DNA of 64,000 nucleotides from Lumnitzera littorea. Its lineage: Eukaryota > Streptophyta > Magnoliopsida > Myrtales > Combretaceae. Below are positions 12,241-24,785 of this stretch, one piece after another; the stretch's first letter is position 1, and the number at the start of each line of letters is the position of its first letter. The stretch lies in assembly GCA_024138015.1 (NCBI GenBank), contig JAMXBB010000009.1, positions 45,180,972 through 45,244,971 of the forward strand, given 5' to 3'. The notes beneath the pieces were generated by a model. The model was not told the DNA's origin, made no database searches, and saw nothing but the letters and a program-made list of their open reading frames with translations. A program made the position numbers and the translations under genes.

Positions 12241-12990
12241 ATACAAAGCACTTTTCAAAATTGGTTACCTAAAATGCATCTAATCCCCTTTTACATTCTT
12301 ATTCACAAGTGTATAATACATTATAGCATATATACATGTTCAAAGGATACACATCCATCAATGAGCACAACTATATCTATTAAAAGATCAATAGGATCTT
12401 AACTTATATGAATAACCAATCATATGATCAATTCTAACTCCTGACAAAATATAACCAACTAATATATTATATTCATTATTCAAATCAACTATCACCTCAT
12501 ATACTATATTCTCATGTTGTATATAATCTTAATTTACTCCAACTGATTCAGGAAATGTGAAAGCCATTCAGTAAACCTTTAGGGTTAATCATCTAAAGAT
12601 ATATGATATGTTGGTCGAAGTATAAGTTGTATTAGCAGAATATGGTATCTTTCTTCTACCGTTACTACACATATCTTACTAGTATCGCTTGAGTTATAAT
12701 TCTTCACTTCTAGACCATCCTAATTCGACAAGACATATCACATAATCCTTATTATGCTAAAACTCAAATTAATCTCCATTATTATCCATAAGTCTCATTA
12801 CTTCTCATCAATTACAACATAACTCTATTAACAAACTTCTTAGTAATACCGTCCATAATATTAACATATCCTAACTAATCAATTATAATATTGTTCTCCA
12901 CATCTAAATTTTGAATTAAATCAGGGATTCTTCTTCATTCCATTTGAATCACCTTAACTAATCACCAATTTCTCCATATGATCCCATCAT
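12241..12990. repeat. Internal duplication of the LARD core, copy B
   Basis: Second, slightly shorter copy, directly following copy A and ending about 170 bp before the primer binding site. Shared landmarks include 'aaaactcaaattaatctcc', 'ataatattaacatatcct' and 'gattcttcttcattc'. It has more interruptions on the minus strand than copy A. Confidence 0.7.
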
Positions 12991-13162
12991 TAGAGTTAAA
13001 TTTGATTAACGCCTATCTCAGTTTAGTGTTATAATCGGTACTTATCCTATAATTTATAACACGATACTTTAATATACCTTTATTTCTATCCACTCTCAGT
13101 GTACTCCTAAGATGTCTAACTCTTTTAATTGTATATTTCAAAGCGAGTTTAGTAAAACTTTG

Positions 13163-13174
13163 CTCTGATACCAA
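13163..13174 (-). other. Primer binding site, tRNA-iMet type
   Basis: The minus strand reads TGGTATCAGAGC, complementary to the 3' end of plant initiator tRNA-Met, eight to nine bases inside the 5' LTR edge. It is intact, unlike the coding remnants elsewhere in the window. Confidence 0.85.
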
Positions 13175-13182
13175 ATTAGAAC

Positions 13183-16100
13183 TGTCACGCCCCAAAGCAG
13201 TAGAGTCGTAACAGCCCTGCCGTGTAAACCATTCTAAGATAGAAGTTGGCCTTACAACTGCAATCCTAAACCTGATCTACATAAGGCGTCCATGACTAAC
13301 CCATTTTAAAGTAAATAGTTTATAATTTAAATAAATCATTTACCTAAGAAAGTGAGGAAATATATATATACACTATAATTCAGTTATTACAATTATAGTT
13401 TACAATATTTCTCCGTAATATATTTCCTAGTTATTACATTATTCATAAATGAAAAATTCTAAAGTAAAAGCTTAGATCTTAAAAATATGTATTTATTCTT
13501 CAAATATTTTTCCTTACTCCCTAGAATCTAACAGTTGTTAGCTTTAGAGTAGTTGTATGCCGCTTCTTAGCCAGCACTTGTATAACGTCTATAGGGATGT
13601 AAGCAACCACAACTTAGCAAATTAGGATGGAGGACTTAAAACTATACCATAAACATAATAAGGTTATCAACCAACTTATTAGGTGTAATGCATGTTCAAG
13701 TAAATGCCATTGCACAACGTTATCTAGCTTGTCGTGAGATTAGAGAAATTGCACCCGTTCTAATCTGGGTTGAGAAGTTGCCATTAATGCAACAGCTCAC
13801 GACCAAACCCAGGTTTGTGCAATGGAGACCTCGCTCCTCCAACGACTATCTTCGAACTATTGACTTCACTCTCGCCACGACCTCCTCTCCTGTTACTTAG
13901 TTCGATTAAGGATGAAGAAGGGATCCTTTGCAATCCTGCGCTATCTCTTTCGAAAGGGTCGATATTTAGCCAGAGAATCCTAGGTTTCTCCTAATGGGTT
14001 GCTATGCAGGTCCAATTATAATTACAAATCGTATATTTGATTAGGTTCAATTTAAGGTAATCAATAATTTCATACAAATCATATAATATAAGCCAGAACA
14101 ACAAATAAAATCATAGCATCACTTATAATCAAGTATACGTACATAACCAATTATCTAACAAGCACAACCAAGTATAATCTCAAGCCTCCAAAATATAATA
14201 TTGTATTAATCCCAACTTATCTCAACTCCTCACTCACTCACTCGAGGTCCGATTTGCTTAAGCCATCGCCGATCATCCCTATAACACAAACGTGGTTTCA
14301 GTTTTTCATATAACTATTATAGGTTCATTTTATCCTATAACGCTTATTGTTATGTTTTGTTTAGAGTTTAATATACCTAATTATCTAGGTCTTAAGTCTT
14401 TTACAATTATACTAGGTTTGGGGTTAGGTTCGGGTTCGATTTCTGCATCGATTTCTAAATTAGGTTCTAGTTCGATTTCTAAGTATTGTTTTATACTCGA
14501 ATCCTAGAAATTCATTTCAACTCATAATGTAAAATTAATCATATTACTTCTCAATCTTCTAAATATCATCATTACCTCTAGTCAGTATTTTATTTCACCC
14601 GGTACACTTAAATCTTTATTAGTGTACCGAATTTACTCTTGATGTAAGAAATTTTTATATTCTTCATATAATTACATAAATTCAAGTTTTCTATCAGTTT
14701 TATTATATATCCCTATTATTTATATAATATCAATTTTTATCCTAATACTTTCTATTTATTATATTTCCAATAATTACATATTATGTATTATCACCTATTA
14801 TGTATATAATATATTTTCAATATTTATATCACTCTAATTACCATCTCCCACATCAATTATCATTTCAAAGTGTCTAAATTCATCCTAAATCAGATTTTAC
14901 ACCTAATTACCCTAATTTACAAAATTAACTTAAAATTTACTATTTTTCCCTATTACTCATTTGCTACATAATTAACCTAATAATTACATCTAAAACCCTA
15001 AATGCTATAAGTATCATACTTCATCAGATTTCAACATCCTAAAACATATAATTATTCACGAAATCAGTAATTAACCATTTAATTACTTAATTAACTCTAA
15101 ATTACCCATTTTATGCCTCATTTTAAGGCTTAAAAATTATCTAAAATTTTCAAAAATTAATTTTTGAAAACGGGTTTCATAGCGCTGTTCTATATCATCT
15201 AAGTAATCTACACAAAAATTTTGGATTCAAAACTACACTCCTAAGGTCATTTATTTCTAATCGAAATATGCTCGATTTTGCATGATTTCTTAAGGACCAT
15301 ATATTAGGAGACATATTTTTATCAAAATAATATTTTTCCTAAAAACTACATATAGAAATATTCTAGAATGATAAAATTCATAATTTTCTAAGAAGATTTA
15401 CTATTTTTACAAAATTACACAAAATCAAGCTAGAAATCGGACTCACCGATCTGGGTGGCTCCGGCCACCGCTGGCCGCCGTGGCCTTATCGGCCGGTCTG
15501 GGTTTTCCTTTAAGGCCCTAATTGCACAATTTTTCCTATCTTTTTTTCTAACCTTAATTTTTTTCTCAATTTCGCCTCTCTCTATTTTTCTCACTCTCCA
15601 AACTGCCTAAATGAGCTTCTGAAAAATTTAGAGTATTTATAGAGCTTTAGGAAAATTATTGTGCATTAATTAGACAAAACAATTGTCTTATCTTCTTCCA
15701 ATTTAACTTTTGTGTTGTTCTAATTTAATTGGCTAATTTTTTTCTTATTTTCCCCAGCTGCCACGACCTATATCTGGATCATTTCTTATTTTCCTGATTT
15801 TTCTTTATTTTTTCGTAATTAATTATGAATTTTATTTAATTATTTAGTATTATTTTAGCACATTTCGCGTATTTTAAGTAATTACGCATATTTCTACCTA
15901 CATGTAAATTCATATATAGTACAAATAGATATTCTTATATATTATTTAGGTCATTTTATGATTTTTAGTATACATATAATTTATCTCTAGCAATTCGATA
16001 ATTATCGGAATACATTTTACGTATTTTTGATAAATAACGAATTATATATTTAAAATTTGGAATTTTTATATTTTTATATTTTATTGCTTATTTTCTTAAA

Positions 16101-16211
16101 TTCAATCTTACAGGATCATTTTTACTAATTTTTCTGACTTTATTTATAATTTAGGTTCGATCAGATCTTTTAACCGATTGAAATCTCAAATGGTTGGTTT
16201 TGGAGCTTACA
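13183..16211 (-). repeat. LARD 5' LTR (right copy)
   Basis: Begins TGTCACGCCCCAAAG and matches the left copy to about 16071. If the outer edge is at 16211, the termini are TGTCAC...CTTACA and the flank is AGTAA. The 60-bp GC-rich segment of the left copy is missing here. The palindrome (15147-15170) and TATA box (15634-15641) are conserved. The last 140 bp (16072-16211) have no match in the left copy, which leaves the outer boundary uncertain. Confidence 0.7.
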
Positions 16212-16660
16212 AGTAATGAATAAGTTTGACTGAAAATTTAAACGAAATTATTGCTTTACTGATAGTAATATCAGCTATTAAAAAGATGTAACAAATAATT
16301 AATTGAGGCAGTTTATACTATAAACATGGTATAAAGGCTTTTGAAATACTAATCATATAAAACAAAACTTATGTAGCTCATTTGAGCATTTGATTGGTGA
16401 TCAATGAGTTGGTGTGTGAAGTCATTGGTTGGAGACATTGTGTATTAATAGAGATTAGGGAGCAGTCTAAACCCTACATTAAATTTAAGCTCGATTTCTC
16501 TATCCCCATCTGTTATATTTTTCCATAATTTATTTGTCCAACTTATTAGCTATTTGATTTAAGAAATTAGTGATTTATAAAATTTGGCAATTAAACTCAA
16601 CCAATAACCCTCACTCTTCGAGTTCATAGTGTCGTATTTCACTATTGCCATAAAATTTCT
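16212..16660 (+). mobile_element. Copia LTR fragment, 3' part
   Basis: The segment 16395-16540 ('gaagtcattggttggagaca...cagtctaaaccctac...tctctatcccca') matches 23491-23600 inside the copia solo LTR. It continues to 'caattaaactcaacc...cactcttcgag', the usual end of this LTR type. The 5' part is missing. It lies directly beside the outer edge of the LARD element. Confidence 0.5.
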
Positions 16661-17050
16661 CTTTGTATTGAATGCTCTTAACCTGTTTATTGGAGTTACT
16701 TCTAACATGGTAAATTCACTTGTTCATAGCTACCCACTTGGCCGTATTACATTCTTGTCCCCTATGTAGCCTTGTCACCATGATTGTTGGAGATTAAATA
16801 AGCATTATCTATGCGATCCTTTATGACATGAATACATATGTAATGCAAGAAGAAACTCTAGTGATAGTCATACTATGTCAGCTCTTAAAATTGCATTTAG
16901 AGTAATCATATCAGAATTGAAGGATCTCAAGAAAACTTCTCTGATGGAATCCAAATTTTATGATAAGTTAAAAAAAGTTAGTAGAAGTGATCCATTAAAG
17001 TTAGATTTTAAAATTAATTTCACAATACCTCAATTTTAGCCTTAAAAGTA
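16661..17050. other. Unassigned spacer
   Basis: AT-rich sequence with no frame or repeat that I recognise. It may be the left flank of the LTR-like block that follows. Confidence 0.3.
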
Positions 17051-20000
17051 TAATTATTCATTGTAGTGTCAAACTTGTAGGAATCTCGGAATCCCTAAAT
17101 CCAAGCCTAAAATATAATGAGGCATTAGAGATAAATTATTTAAATTGAAGAAGTGAATAATATCATATAACATAATATATAAAATAAGAGATTTGTACTA
17201 GGATGACTAGGTTTGGTAACCTATTTAGGGTGTTTGAGAAAGTAACCCAAATAGGCTAGAAACAAATGAGTAGGGTTTTGTGATATTAGTTGAAGAATTT
17301 TCATAGGCTTGGAATTTGAAAATATAATAAATATTAAAAATATCACTAAAATGGTAACAATTTACCATGTTATTATATTATTGGTAATGCACGAATTAGG
17401 TCTTGGATATTAACGAATACTTAGAGATAAATTATAGGAGTAAAATAATTAATATTGTACATAAAATAATATATAAAAGACACATATATACATAGATTAT
17501 AATTATTATATAAATATAAGTACCTAGAATCGGTAAATTTAGGGTTTTAAAAAATATCCCTAGAATCAAATAAATTTTTAATATAAGGTTCAAAAAGCTA
17601 AAAGAAGTATTTTGGTAAAGTTTATTTTCTAAAATTAAGTCAAAGAAATATTTAATTTAGTAAAAATGTATTTTTACCAATAGTGAAATATTAAGTTGTA
17701 TATGTGAAATGCGAAACCAGATTATAGCGAGGCCCTAAAAATAAAATTACCTAATTTATAAAAATAATTATTTGGAACAAATTGAGAGTAAAGTAGCAAG
17801 TATAAACATCTCATATACAAGTGTATACCCGAACTAGGAAAAATAGTTATTTATTATATAAGATACTTAATATACGTAAGGAATTGTTTTGTTAATAAGT
17901 GGAATAAATTAAAAGTGCAAGTGGACAATTGGAAGATCATGTTATAGCAAGTGTAAGCCTTGGAAAATTGCTAAAATAGATTTAAGACACATTCACAAGT
18001 GATTTAACATTAAATAATATAAAGAAAATGTAAAAATAAGGATAAATGGCAAATGAAAAATCCTTCATCGGTAAAAGGACTTCTATAAAACCAAAAGTTC
18101 AATTCTAAAATTTAGTTTAGATAATTTAAAGGTTGGGGAAAATATTAAGAGGCTTTGGAAGTATCAATATGAGTTTTAAAAAAATTAAGAAGGAATAATG
18201 CATATTATGGGTAAAATACAAGTTCCTAGTATTAGCCACCATCTGGGAGTTAACCTAACCACCTAGAGATAGAAGAGGTGGTGCCAACTTAGGAAATAAA
18301 AACTCCACCTTCAAATGGTGGCCAAAGTTGTAAGTAGCAGTGAGTTTCGGTTTTAGTTGTTTTTTATTTTATTTTTCTAAAAATAGTAAATGAGCTCTAA
18401 AAATATGTTTTTTAGTTTCCTTAATTAATTTTTCATGTAAAATCTGAAAATGCAACCAAATTCTTCAAATTCTAAGTCCAAATATGTGTTCCAACAAAAA
18501 ACGAACCTAAATTCTAATTTTTGATAACCTAGATGATGTTTTTTTTATCCTAAAATTTATGTACAAACATTTTAACATGTCTATTTTGATTCCATAAAAA
18601 GAGTTTTCAAACATTCAAAAGTTGAATTTTTAGGTTTTCCTTAGCATGCATATGGTTGAAATTACCTAAAATGAGTATTGGGTAAAGTAATTGGGTCTTT
18701 AAGTGTTAATTTGTCGCTGTATTTGAGGTTTAAAGTGTTGGATTAGAGTACTAAAGTGAGGAAGCAAGGGGTGTGAACGCTAGAATTGTGTTACTTGAGA
18801 ATTCAAAGTATATTTAGTGCATGTCAAAAAGTAAGTCAGAAAGTATATTAGAATATAACCTGGTGTAAATATGGTGAATACACTAAAAATTTGATCTAGA
18901 TCATTAAGAGGCTATCTTTGGACTCTATACTATTTCTAGAGAATAAAATGTAAGTTGGAAACTTTCTAAATAAGAATTTAATTTAGGATGACGAGTTAGA
19001 AACTTTGTAAAAAATTGGGTCAGAATGTAGTCTGGTATTTAATATCCTCAACCACACTAAAAGTTTGATCGTAGATTAGCTAATGATTTCCATATGAATT
19101 CTATACCTATATCAAAGTCAAAACATGAGTTAGAAGCTAATCGGATAATAGCCATACTACAAGGTTGGTCAAAACTTAAGTTAGAAAATAGTTTGATAGA
19201 AGATGCAAAATATAAGAGCAACTAGAAGTTTGAAGACAATTGGTACTAAATATTTGATTAGTAGAAGCCAAAGAGTAGATTAGATAGACACTTGCCTATA
19301 ACTTCTAAGAATCTACTGAAGTCTAAACCTAGGTTAGAAACTACTAGGCAACAATCTGTATCAAGTCAAAGCCTTGGTCAAAATGTATCTTACTTAATTA
19401 ACATCTAATAAACACCTTAGAAAACTCACTTAACATAATTAAGGAACATATTTAAATGTCAAACTAAACTCATATAATATATGTATATTATAGAAACTAA
19501 AGTGTTACATTAATTTATAGGGATAATAGAAGAAGACAAGAGTGATGCATGAGAAGAATGAGCATCAGTATCTAAGTAAGTGGAATTAGTATTTTACCGC
19601 CCTTTGAAGTATTGTTTAAGAATACTTAGAAACCTTAGTATATATCTTGTTTGTAGTTGTAAGTTAATTTCTTGTGCGCATGCATCGTATGTGCTTGAAT
19701 ACTATTGTGATATTTGAGTGTTGGATTGATGTGTTGATTGCTTCATGATATTTCATGCTTTGGACTGTTTAAATTTACTTAATCACCCCAAAAGAAATCT
19801 AATACAAACTCAGCTTAACTACTAACTAGATTTGCATCGTAACCTATTAAGAGAAAACAATTAGGAGGTGTGGGCTAAATTCGGACCCCTGTGTGGAGGA
19901 TAGTAGAAACGGTCCTCTCCCTACCCTGAATTGAACTAATTGACAGAAGAGGATGTTGTAGTCAGGTTAGGGTCTATAGTTCGAAAGTAGTCTTATGTAA

Positions 20001-20300
20001 AGTGTGTTCTCTATTGCACAAGTCTCAATTTAGTGACCAAATTTGCGAATGCATGACGTTAAACTCCTCAAAACTCGAATTAAAGCGAGCACAATTTATC
20101 TAATCTCATGACGACATTTGCTTAATCATGCATTGCATCTAACTAAACTTGGTTAATAACCTTAATTACTTTATGTTAGATATGTGCTATTATTTCTATC
20201 CTACTTATTGAGTGAGTTATCTTTCATTCCCCTATAATTGTTTTGCAGGTTTCCTCAATAGATTCACTAGTATTATTCCATGTTCTAGAAGACTACAGAT
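17050..20300 (+). mobile_element. Plus-strand LTR-like block A, chromovirus/LARD-related
   Basis: The order of landmarks matches the LARD LTR read on its own strand: a GC-richer stretch with 'ggtggccaaa' and 'cagtgagttt' (18300-18350) followed by 'aaaaatagtaaatgagc' (compare 'aaaaatagtaaattggc' near 8865, minus strand), then 'cattgcacaagtctcaattt', 'ctaatctcatgacgacatttgcttaatcatgcattgcatct' in pieces, and 'cctacttattgagtgag' (20020-20220). Boundaries are not resolved. Nothing coding is seen. The segment 18820-19400 contains loosely repeated 'agttagaaact' phrases. Confidence 0.5.
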
Positions 20301-20373
20301 CGAGGTCGGGGAATGCAATTCAAGATTACTTAACTAGATTTCTACTCGGTTTATTGGCTGTATTAACTTCTAG

Positions 20374-20442
20374 GAAAACTAATAGGGTCTCTACAAGTGA
20401 ACCCTATTAGTGAACCCTATTAGTGAGACCCTATTAGTTTTC
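20374..20442. repeat. Perfect 18-bp stem inverted repeat with tandem 13-mers in the loop
   Basis: Arms at 20374-20391 and 20425-20442 (GAAAACTAATAGGGTCTC and its complement) enclose a 33-base loop. The loop holds the first of two exact tandem copies of ACCCTATTAGTGA (20401-20413 and 20414-20426, the second running into the arm), and a third partial copy follows at 20428. Confidence 0.9.
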
Positions 20443-20819
20443 AACTAATATAATTTATTCTATACTCTACAAACCTATAGTTTTTAGTAAAATTTTCAAA
20501 GATCTTATATCTTTTCGCAACAACATAAGTTCTTGAAATTTTTAGTAAATTCAAGGTTTTACTCTTCATACAATTTATAAAACTTGATTATTTTTAGTAA
20601 ATTTAAGGTTTTAAGCAATAAAAATTATTTTCAATAGTTATTTTGAAAAATTATACCACAAGTTGACTCCTACTAAGTACTGAATGAGATGCTTCCAAGT
20701 AGTAGAATAGTGAATGCTTTATGTACACTACATTTACATTAGTGGCTATGGTGGCTAGCTAGTGTAGGTTGATTTACACGACAAGGTAGTTATAACTCTT
20801 TAGTTTAGGGTAAGACATA

Positions 20820-20843
20820 AAATATATATATATATATATATAC
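20820..20843. repeat. (TA)n microsatellite
   Basis: About eleven to twelve TA units. Confidence 0.9.
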
Positions 20844-22702
20844 ACTTACAAATATACTTGATATATATGATAAATATACTCTTAAATTAACCTAAAACTC
20901 TAAAAATGTATAAAATAAGTGGTAAATTAAAAAGGTTAAAAAGAAAATTTATCTTAAAAATTAATAACATGGGTCAAACATGATTAAAATATGAAGATTT
21001 CACTAGAATACTAGCTTAAACTAATTTAAATATCAAAACAAAACCTGGATTTATCAAGACTTATACTGTAATAACTCCAACAATAAAATAAGATGAAGAT
21101 GACACCTCCTACTGGCCTTTTTATTAAAATAATTGAATAAAATTTACTTAATGACTAAGAAAATTTACAAATGCCCCTAACAACTATAAATAGGCCTCTT
21201 GACTTCACTTTATAAATTTTAGATCCTAAAACACTCAAAGCAAAATTTGTGAAAAATTTTAGAAATTTAGAAAAAAAAAAAAAAAAAGCAAAGTACCTTA
21301 CTGCCCTAAGATGATTCCCAACCTAAACCATCACCTATTGTGAAACCTGGTTAGCCCCTAGTAGAGCACCCACTAGCCAGCTTCTCTAACATGCCCTCAT
21401 TAATCACTGAACATTGGAGCTTTGATGAACTCTAAGTTCCAATTTCTACCTTGTTTTTAAACTAATTTCTAAAAATTTATTTGTAGGTCATTTTGAGAAT
21501 TATTTCATGCTATCATTTTACTTATGAATTTTTTATTATTTTATATAGTTCCTTAATAGAGTGTACTATTCATCTAATTTTTTTATTTAAAAGTAAATAT
21601 ATTAAATAACATTGTTTTAAGCTTAAAATTTTTCTATAGGATCTATATTACACCTAATTTAGTGTTATGTAGTTTGATTTTGATTTCATACATGTTTAGT
21701 ATTTATTGTATTTTTTACCTTAAAAATTGGTAAAATTAGAATTTTCTAAAATAAATTGATTTTTATAAAAATAACTGATGAAAATAACATCTGATGAATT
21801 CTAGACACCTATAATAATATCAGGACATGTTAGAAATTATTTTTTATGAAAATGATATTATTTGCTTGATTAATCGTAATAAAAGAGTAAAAACGTAATT
21901 TTAGATATTTAGTCGATAACCCCGATAGTATGAAACAAGTTGTTGATTTAATTCCACATATTTTTCTAAGTTTATAAAAATTTTCAAAGATTTATTTGAT
22001 AATACTAACTATTTATTATGAATTTTCCTAGTTAAATGGCTTACTTTTCTAATTAGGACATGTTTTTAGCAAAACTAAGCTATTATACGTTAATTATTTG
22101 ATAAAATCATAATTTTTCTTATTTTGTTTAGATTTGATTAGAAGTTGTTTTCAATATATTTTGTAATGTTATATGACCCGAGTTATGATATACACATACT
22201 AGGGTTAAATAATACATGTTCTACTATGTTTTATTAGGAAATTATGAAAAAATATTTTATTTAGCTAATAAGAAAATAATGTGATAATGCTTTTTTTTTT
22301 TTTTTTTGGCTGAGTGATAATGCTTATTCTATGGGTTTGCATGTATATTAGGATTAAAAATATCCTTTATAAGTTATCTTTCGAAATAGAAAACATACGA
22401 TGTATCGTTGAATTCATATAAGCACAACGATATTAATTTTGTCAAAATTGGATAGTTTTAGATAATGAAATAGGTATTTTCATAATATTACAAAAACTAT
22501 CATACTACGATGACTTCTCTATTATTAAAATGTAATTTGATTGATTAAATGTATGTTTTGATACAATCAAAACAATATGTTATAAATAATAGTATAATTA
22601 TGTATATCCATTAATATTAGCTAATTTAATATAACTTATACAATAAAACTATAACAATTAAATACATGTATAAATATATTTATATTTCATACTTTAAGTA
22701 TA

Positions 22703-23736
22703 TGTTGAATTTAAGGTTTATTATTTGATTTTGATGAAAACAAAACAAAAAGCGTATATTTAAACATGTTGTTTTTTAAGAGAACATAATAAATGGATGA
22801 TTAAACTAAGTATTATTTGATTATATTGAGATAATTGAATAAGATCAATTAGCTTACTAAATGATTAAATATATCAATTATCTCAATAAGAAATTTAATC
22901 TTTTGAGTGGTAATCAAAATATCTTGAAGTTAGAATGCAAAGAGTATTTGTTTATTGTGTATGAAAAGAATTTTTAGGTGATATTTAGTTTATTGGGTTA
23001 ACGGCTTAAGGTAGAATTAGGTTAATGGTATAAAGCCCTAAAAAACATAAAGAAAAGCTTACTGGTTTAGAAGAGCGGACTTATCGGTTCACTAGCTAGT
23101 AGAGTATTTTTTATCAGCTTATCGGTAGTTTAAAGTATCGGCATGCTAGTAGGTCAATTTCAAGTAGCCATTGGAGCATTTAATACGCGGTAATAGGAAG
23201 AATTTAATAAGTTATTATAAAAGCTCAACCACCTGACTAAAGGCTTTTAAGATCTGAGATTCTACTGCAATTTAAAGATATTCTTTTACATTCTTGAGTT
23301 TATTCTACTTTTTTTTTTTTCTCTTGTACACTTATTTGCTATTAAACAAAAAGAGACAATTGTAGTGCTTAAAAGTTCTCACCTTTATAATCTCGAGTGA
23401 AGGAAGAGATACAATTGATTTAGTTGTGTATAAAAGAGATTATGTAAGCTTATGTAACTCTTGAAACAATTAGGTTGTAAAATCAATAAAGTGAAGTAAA
23501 GTCTTTGGTTGGAAGCATTCTGTGTCCGTGGAGATTGAGAGACGGTCAGAACTCTACGTTAAAGCTAGGTTTGATCTCCCTTATCCCTATCTCTTTAAAT
23601 TTTCTCATTTATTATTGTTCTATTGTTGCTTTAATTGCTCTTATTATTGCATTTAGTCGTTTATATCGAAAAAGAATTGTAATTTGTCCATAAAATTCAA
23701 TTCACTCTCCTCTTAAGTTTAACTTAGTATTCTTCA
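22703..23736 (+). mobile_element. Ty1/Copia solo LTR with perfect target duplication
   Basis: Starts TGTTGAATTTAAGG...TTTTGATGAAAACAAAAC and ends CACTCTCCTCTTAAG...TTCTTCA, both typical of a plant copia LTR. GTATA precedes it (22698-22702) and GTATA follows it (23737-23741). There is no PBS or internal domain, so this is a solo LTR left by LTR-LTR recombination, and it interrupts block B. The short open frame at 23505-23693 inside it is a chance ORF. Confidence 0.85.
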
Positions 23737-24765
23737 GTATATATATGTATAAATGTAACTTCATTAAAATAATTATCTAAATAGTATTTCAGCTAAGTTA
23801 TACAATAATATGTAGAGTTAGACAAAATCATAATGTTTTTGTAAACTTTACAAAAACTAAATATAGATTTTGGTATATGGGATTTTCAAGTAAGAGGAAT
23901 GTTAACGGTAAATACTTATAGAGTGAGTATTTATACAAGTAAGTTGGGATTGTAAATTTACTACTTGTTGAAATACTATATTAAAGTATTTAAAGACTTA
24001 AGAGTACTTTTATTTTTTGTTGTAAGTTAGTTATTTGTGTGCATGCTATGTGTGTGATTGATGATCTGTTTGTGATAAGATTTAAACTCTTTGATGTGTT
24101 GTTCTGAAAAATTTTATAGTATTGGATTGTGTGATCTTGTTTGGCCACCTTTAAATGAAACTAATAAAAATCTATCTATTAACTTAATTGGATATTTATA
24201 GCAACCAATTAGGGGAATGATTAGGTATCAGAACAAATACTAACCTCTTCAATGAGAATAACTAAAATAGTCATTTATCTATTCTTAGTCAAAGTAAGTG
24301 ATAGAAGAGAAAGTTACGGTAAGGTTAAAGACCGTGGCTTAAAAGCAGTATTAGGATAAGGATATTCTTCATTATACAAGCTTAGGTTTAGTTTAATTTG
24401 AACTACGATAAAACTCCTCATTTATAATAAAATGTAATGCAATTAATGAATTGTAATATTGCACAATGTTATCCGATTTATTATGAGGTTAAAAAAATTA
24501 CAATCTTATTTGTTTTTACAAGCTACTCTTTTGTTTTTATCTTGCTTACTGAGTTAATTGTATTCACATCCGTATGAATTTTGTTGCAGGTACTAACTAA
24601 AAGTAAAGATGTATTGACAAAATATTGAGAATAAAGAAAAGTATGACAACTACTAAAACTCAATCACTTTTGGTGTCATGTTTTGATAAAACTATTTAGT
24701 CTTGTTTAATTTCGGATGAGACCAATGATCGGAATCATTTACTTTTATGTTAACTACTTCTTATA

Positions 24766-24785
24766 TGAAAAAAAAAAAAAAAAAA
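24766..24785. repeat. Poly(A) run
   Basis: About 19 A residues. It could be a microsatellite or a retroposon tail; no SINE or LINE body is recognisable next to it. Confidence 0.6.

Larger units (their letters stand above)
9599..13182 (-). mobile_element. LARD internal domain, non-coding
   Basis: No retroviral protein motif can be found on either strand. The only structure I see is a diverged direct duplication of about 0.8-0.9 kb (copies 11341-12240 and 12241-12990). On the minus strand copy A contains an 81-codon open frame (11586-11341) that I do not recognise; the equivalent frame in copy B is interrupted. The stretch 9600-11340 is AT-rich and without signal. No clear polypurine tract is found next to the left LTR. 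Confidence 0.6.
6641..16211 (-). mobile_element. LARD-like non-autonomous LTR retrotransposon
   Basis: Two direct repeats of about 3 kb (6641-9598 and 13183-16071 as aligned, possibly to 16211) flank a 3.6-kb interior. On the minus strand the interior starts with GTTCTAATT and then TGGTATCAGAGC, the standard tRNA-iMet primer binding site, at about 13163-13174. This fixes the orientation: the right repeat is the 5' LTR. The interior has no gag, protease, RT or integrase. Long LTRs with a conserved non-coding core are the definition of LARDs (large retrotransposon derivatives), which need proteins from an autonomous relative. The copies differ by very roughly 5-15% by eye, so the insertion is not recent. 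Confidence 0.75.
20620..24680 (+). mobile_element. Plus-strand LTR-like block B, split by a copia solo LTR
   Basis: A plus-strand TATAAATA at 21185-21192 ('aactataaataggcctc') fits the promoter position of the LARD LTR. After the nested copia LTR (22703-23736), LARD-like landmarks resume: 'aaactcctcatttataataaaa', 'cacaatgttatccgatttattatgagg', 'cttactgagttaattgtattcacatcc' (24410-24570). With the insert removed the block would be about 3 kb, like the LARD LTR. Edges are estimates from that comparison. No coding sequence is seen. Confidence 0.5.

Noticed and set aside
13688..13900. 70-codon plus-strand frame in the right LARD LTR
   Set aside because: Lies in LTR sequence on the antisense strand and is broken in the left LTR.
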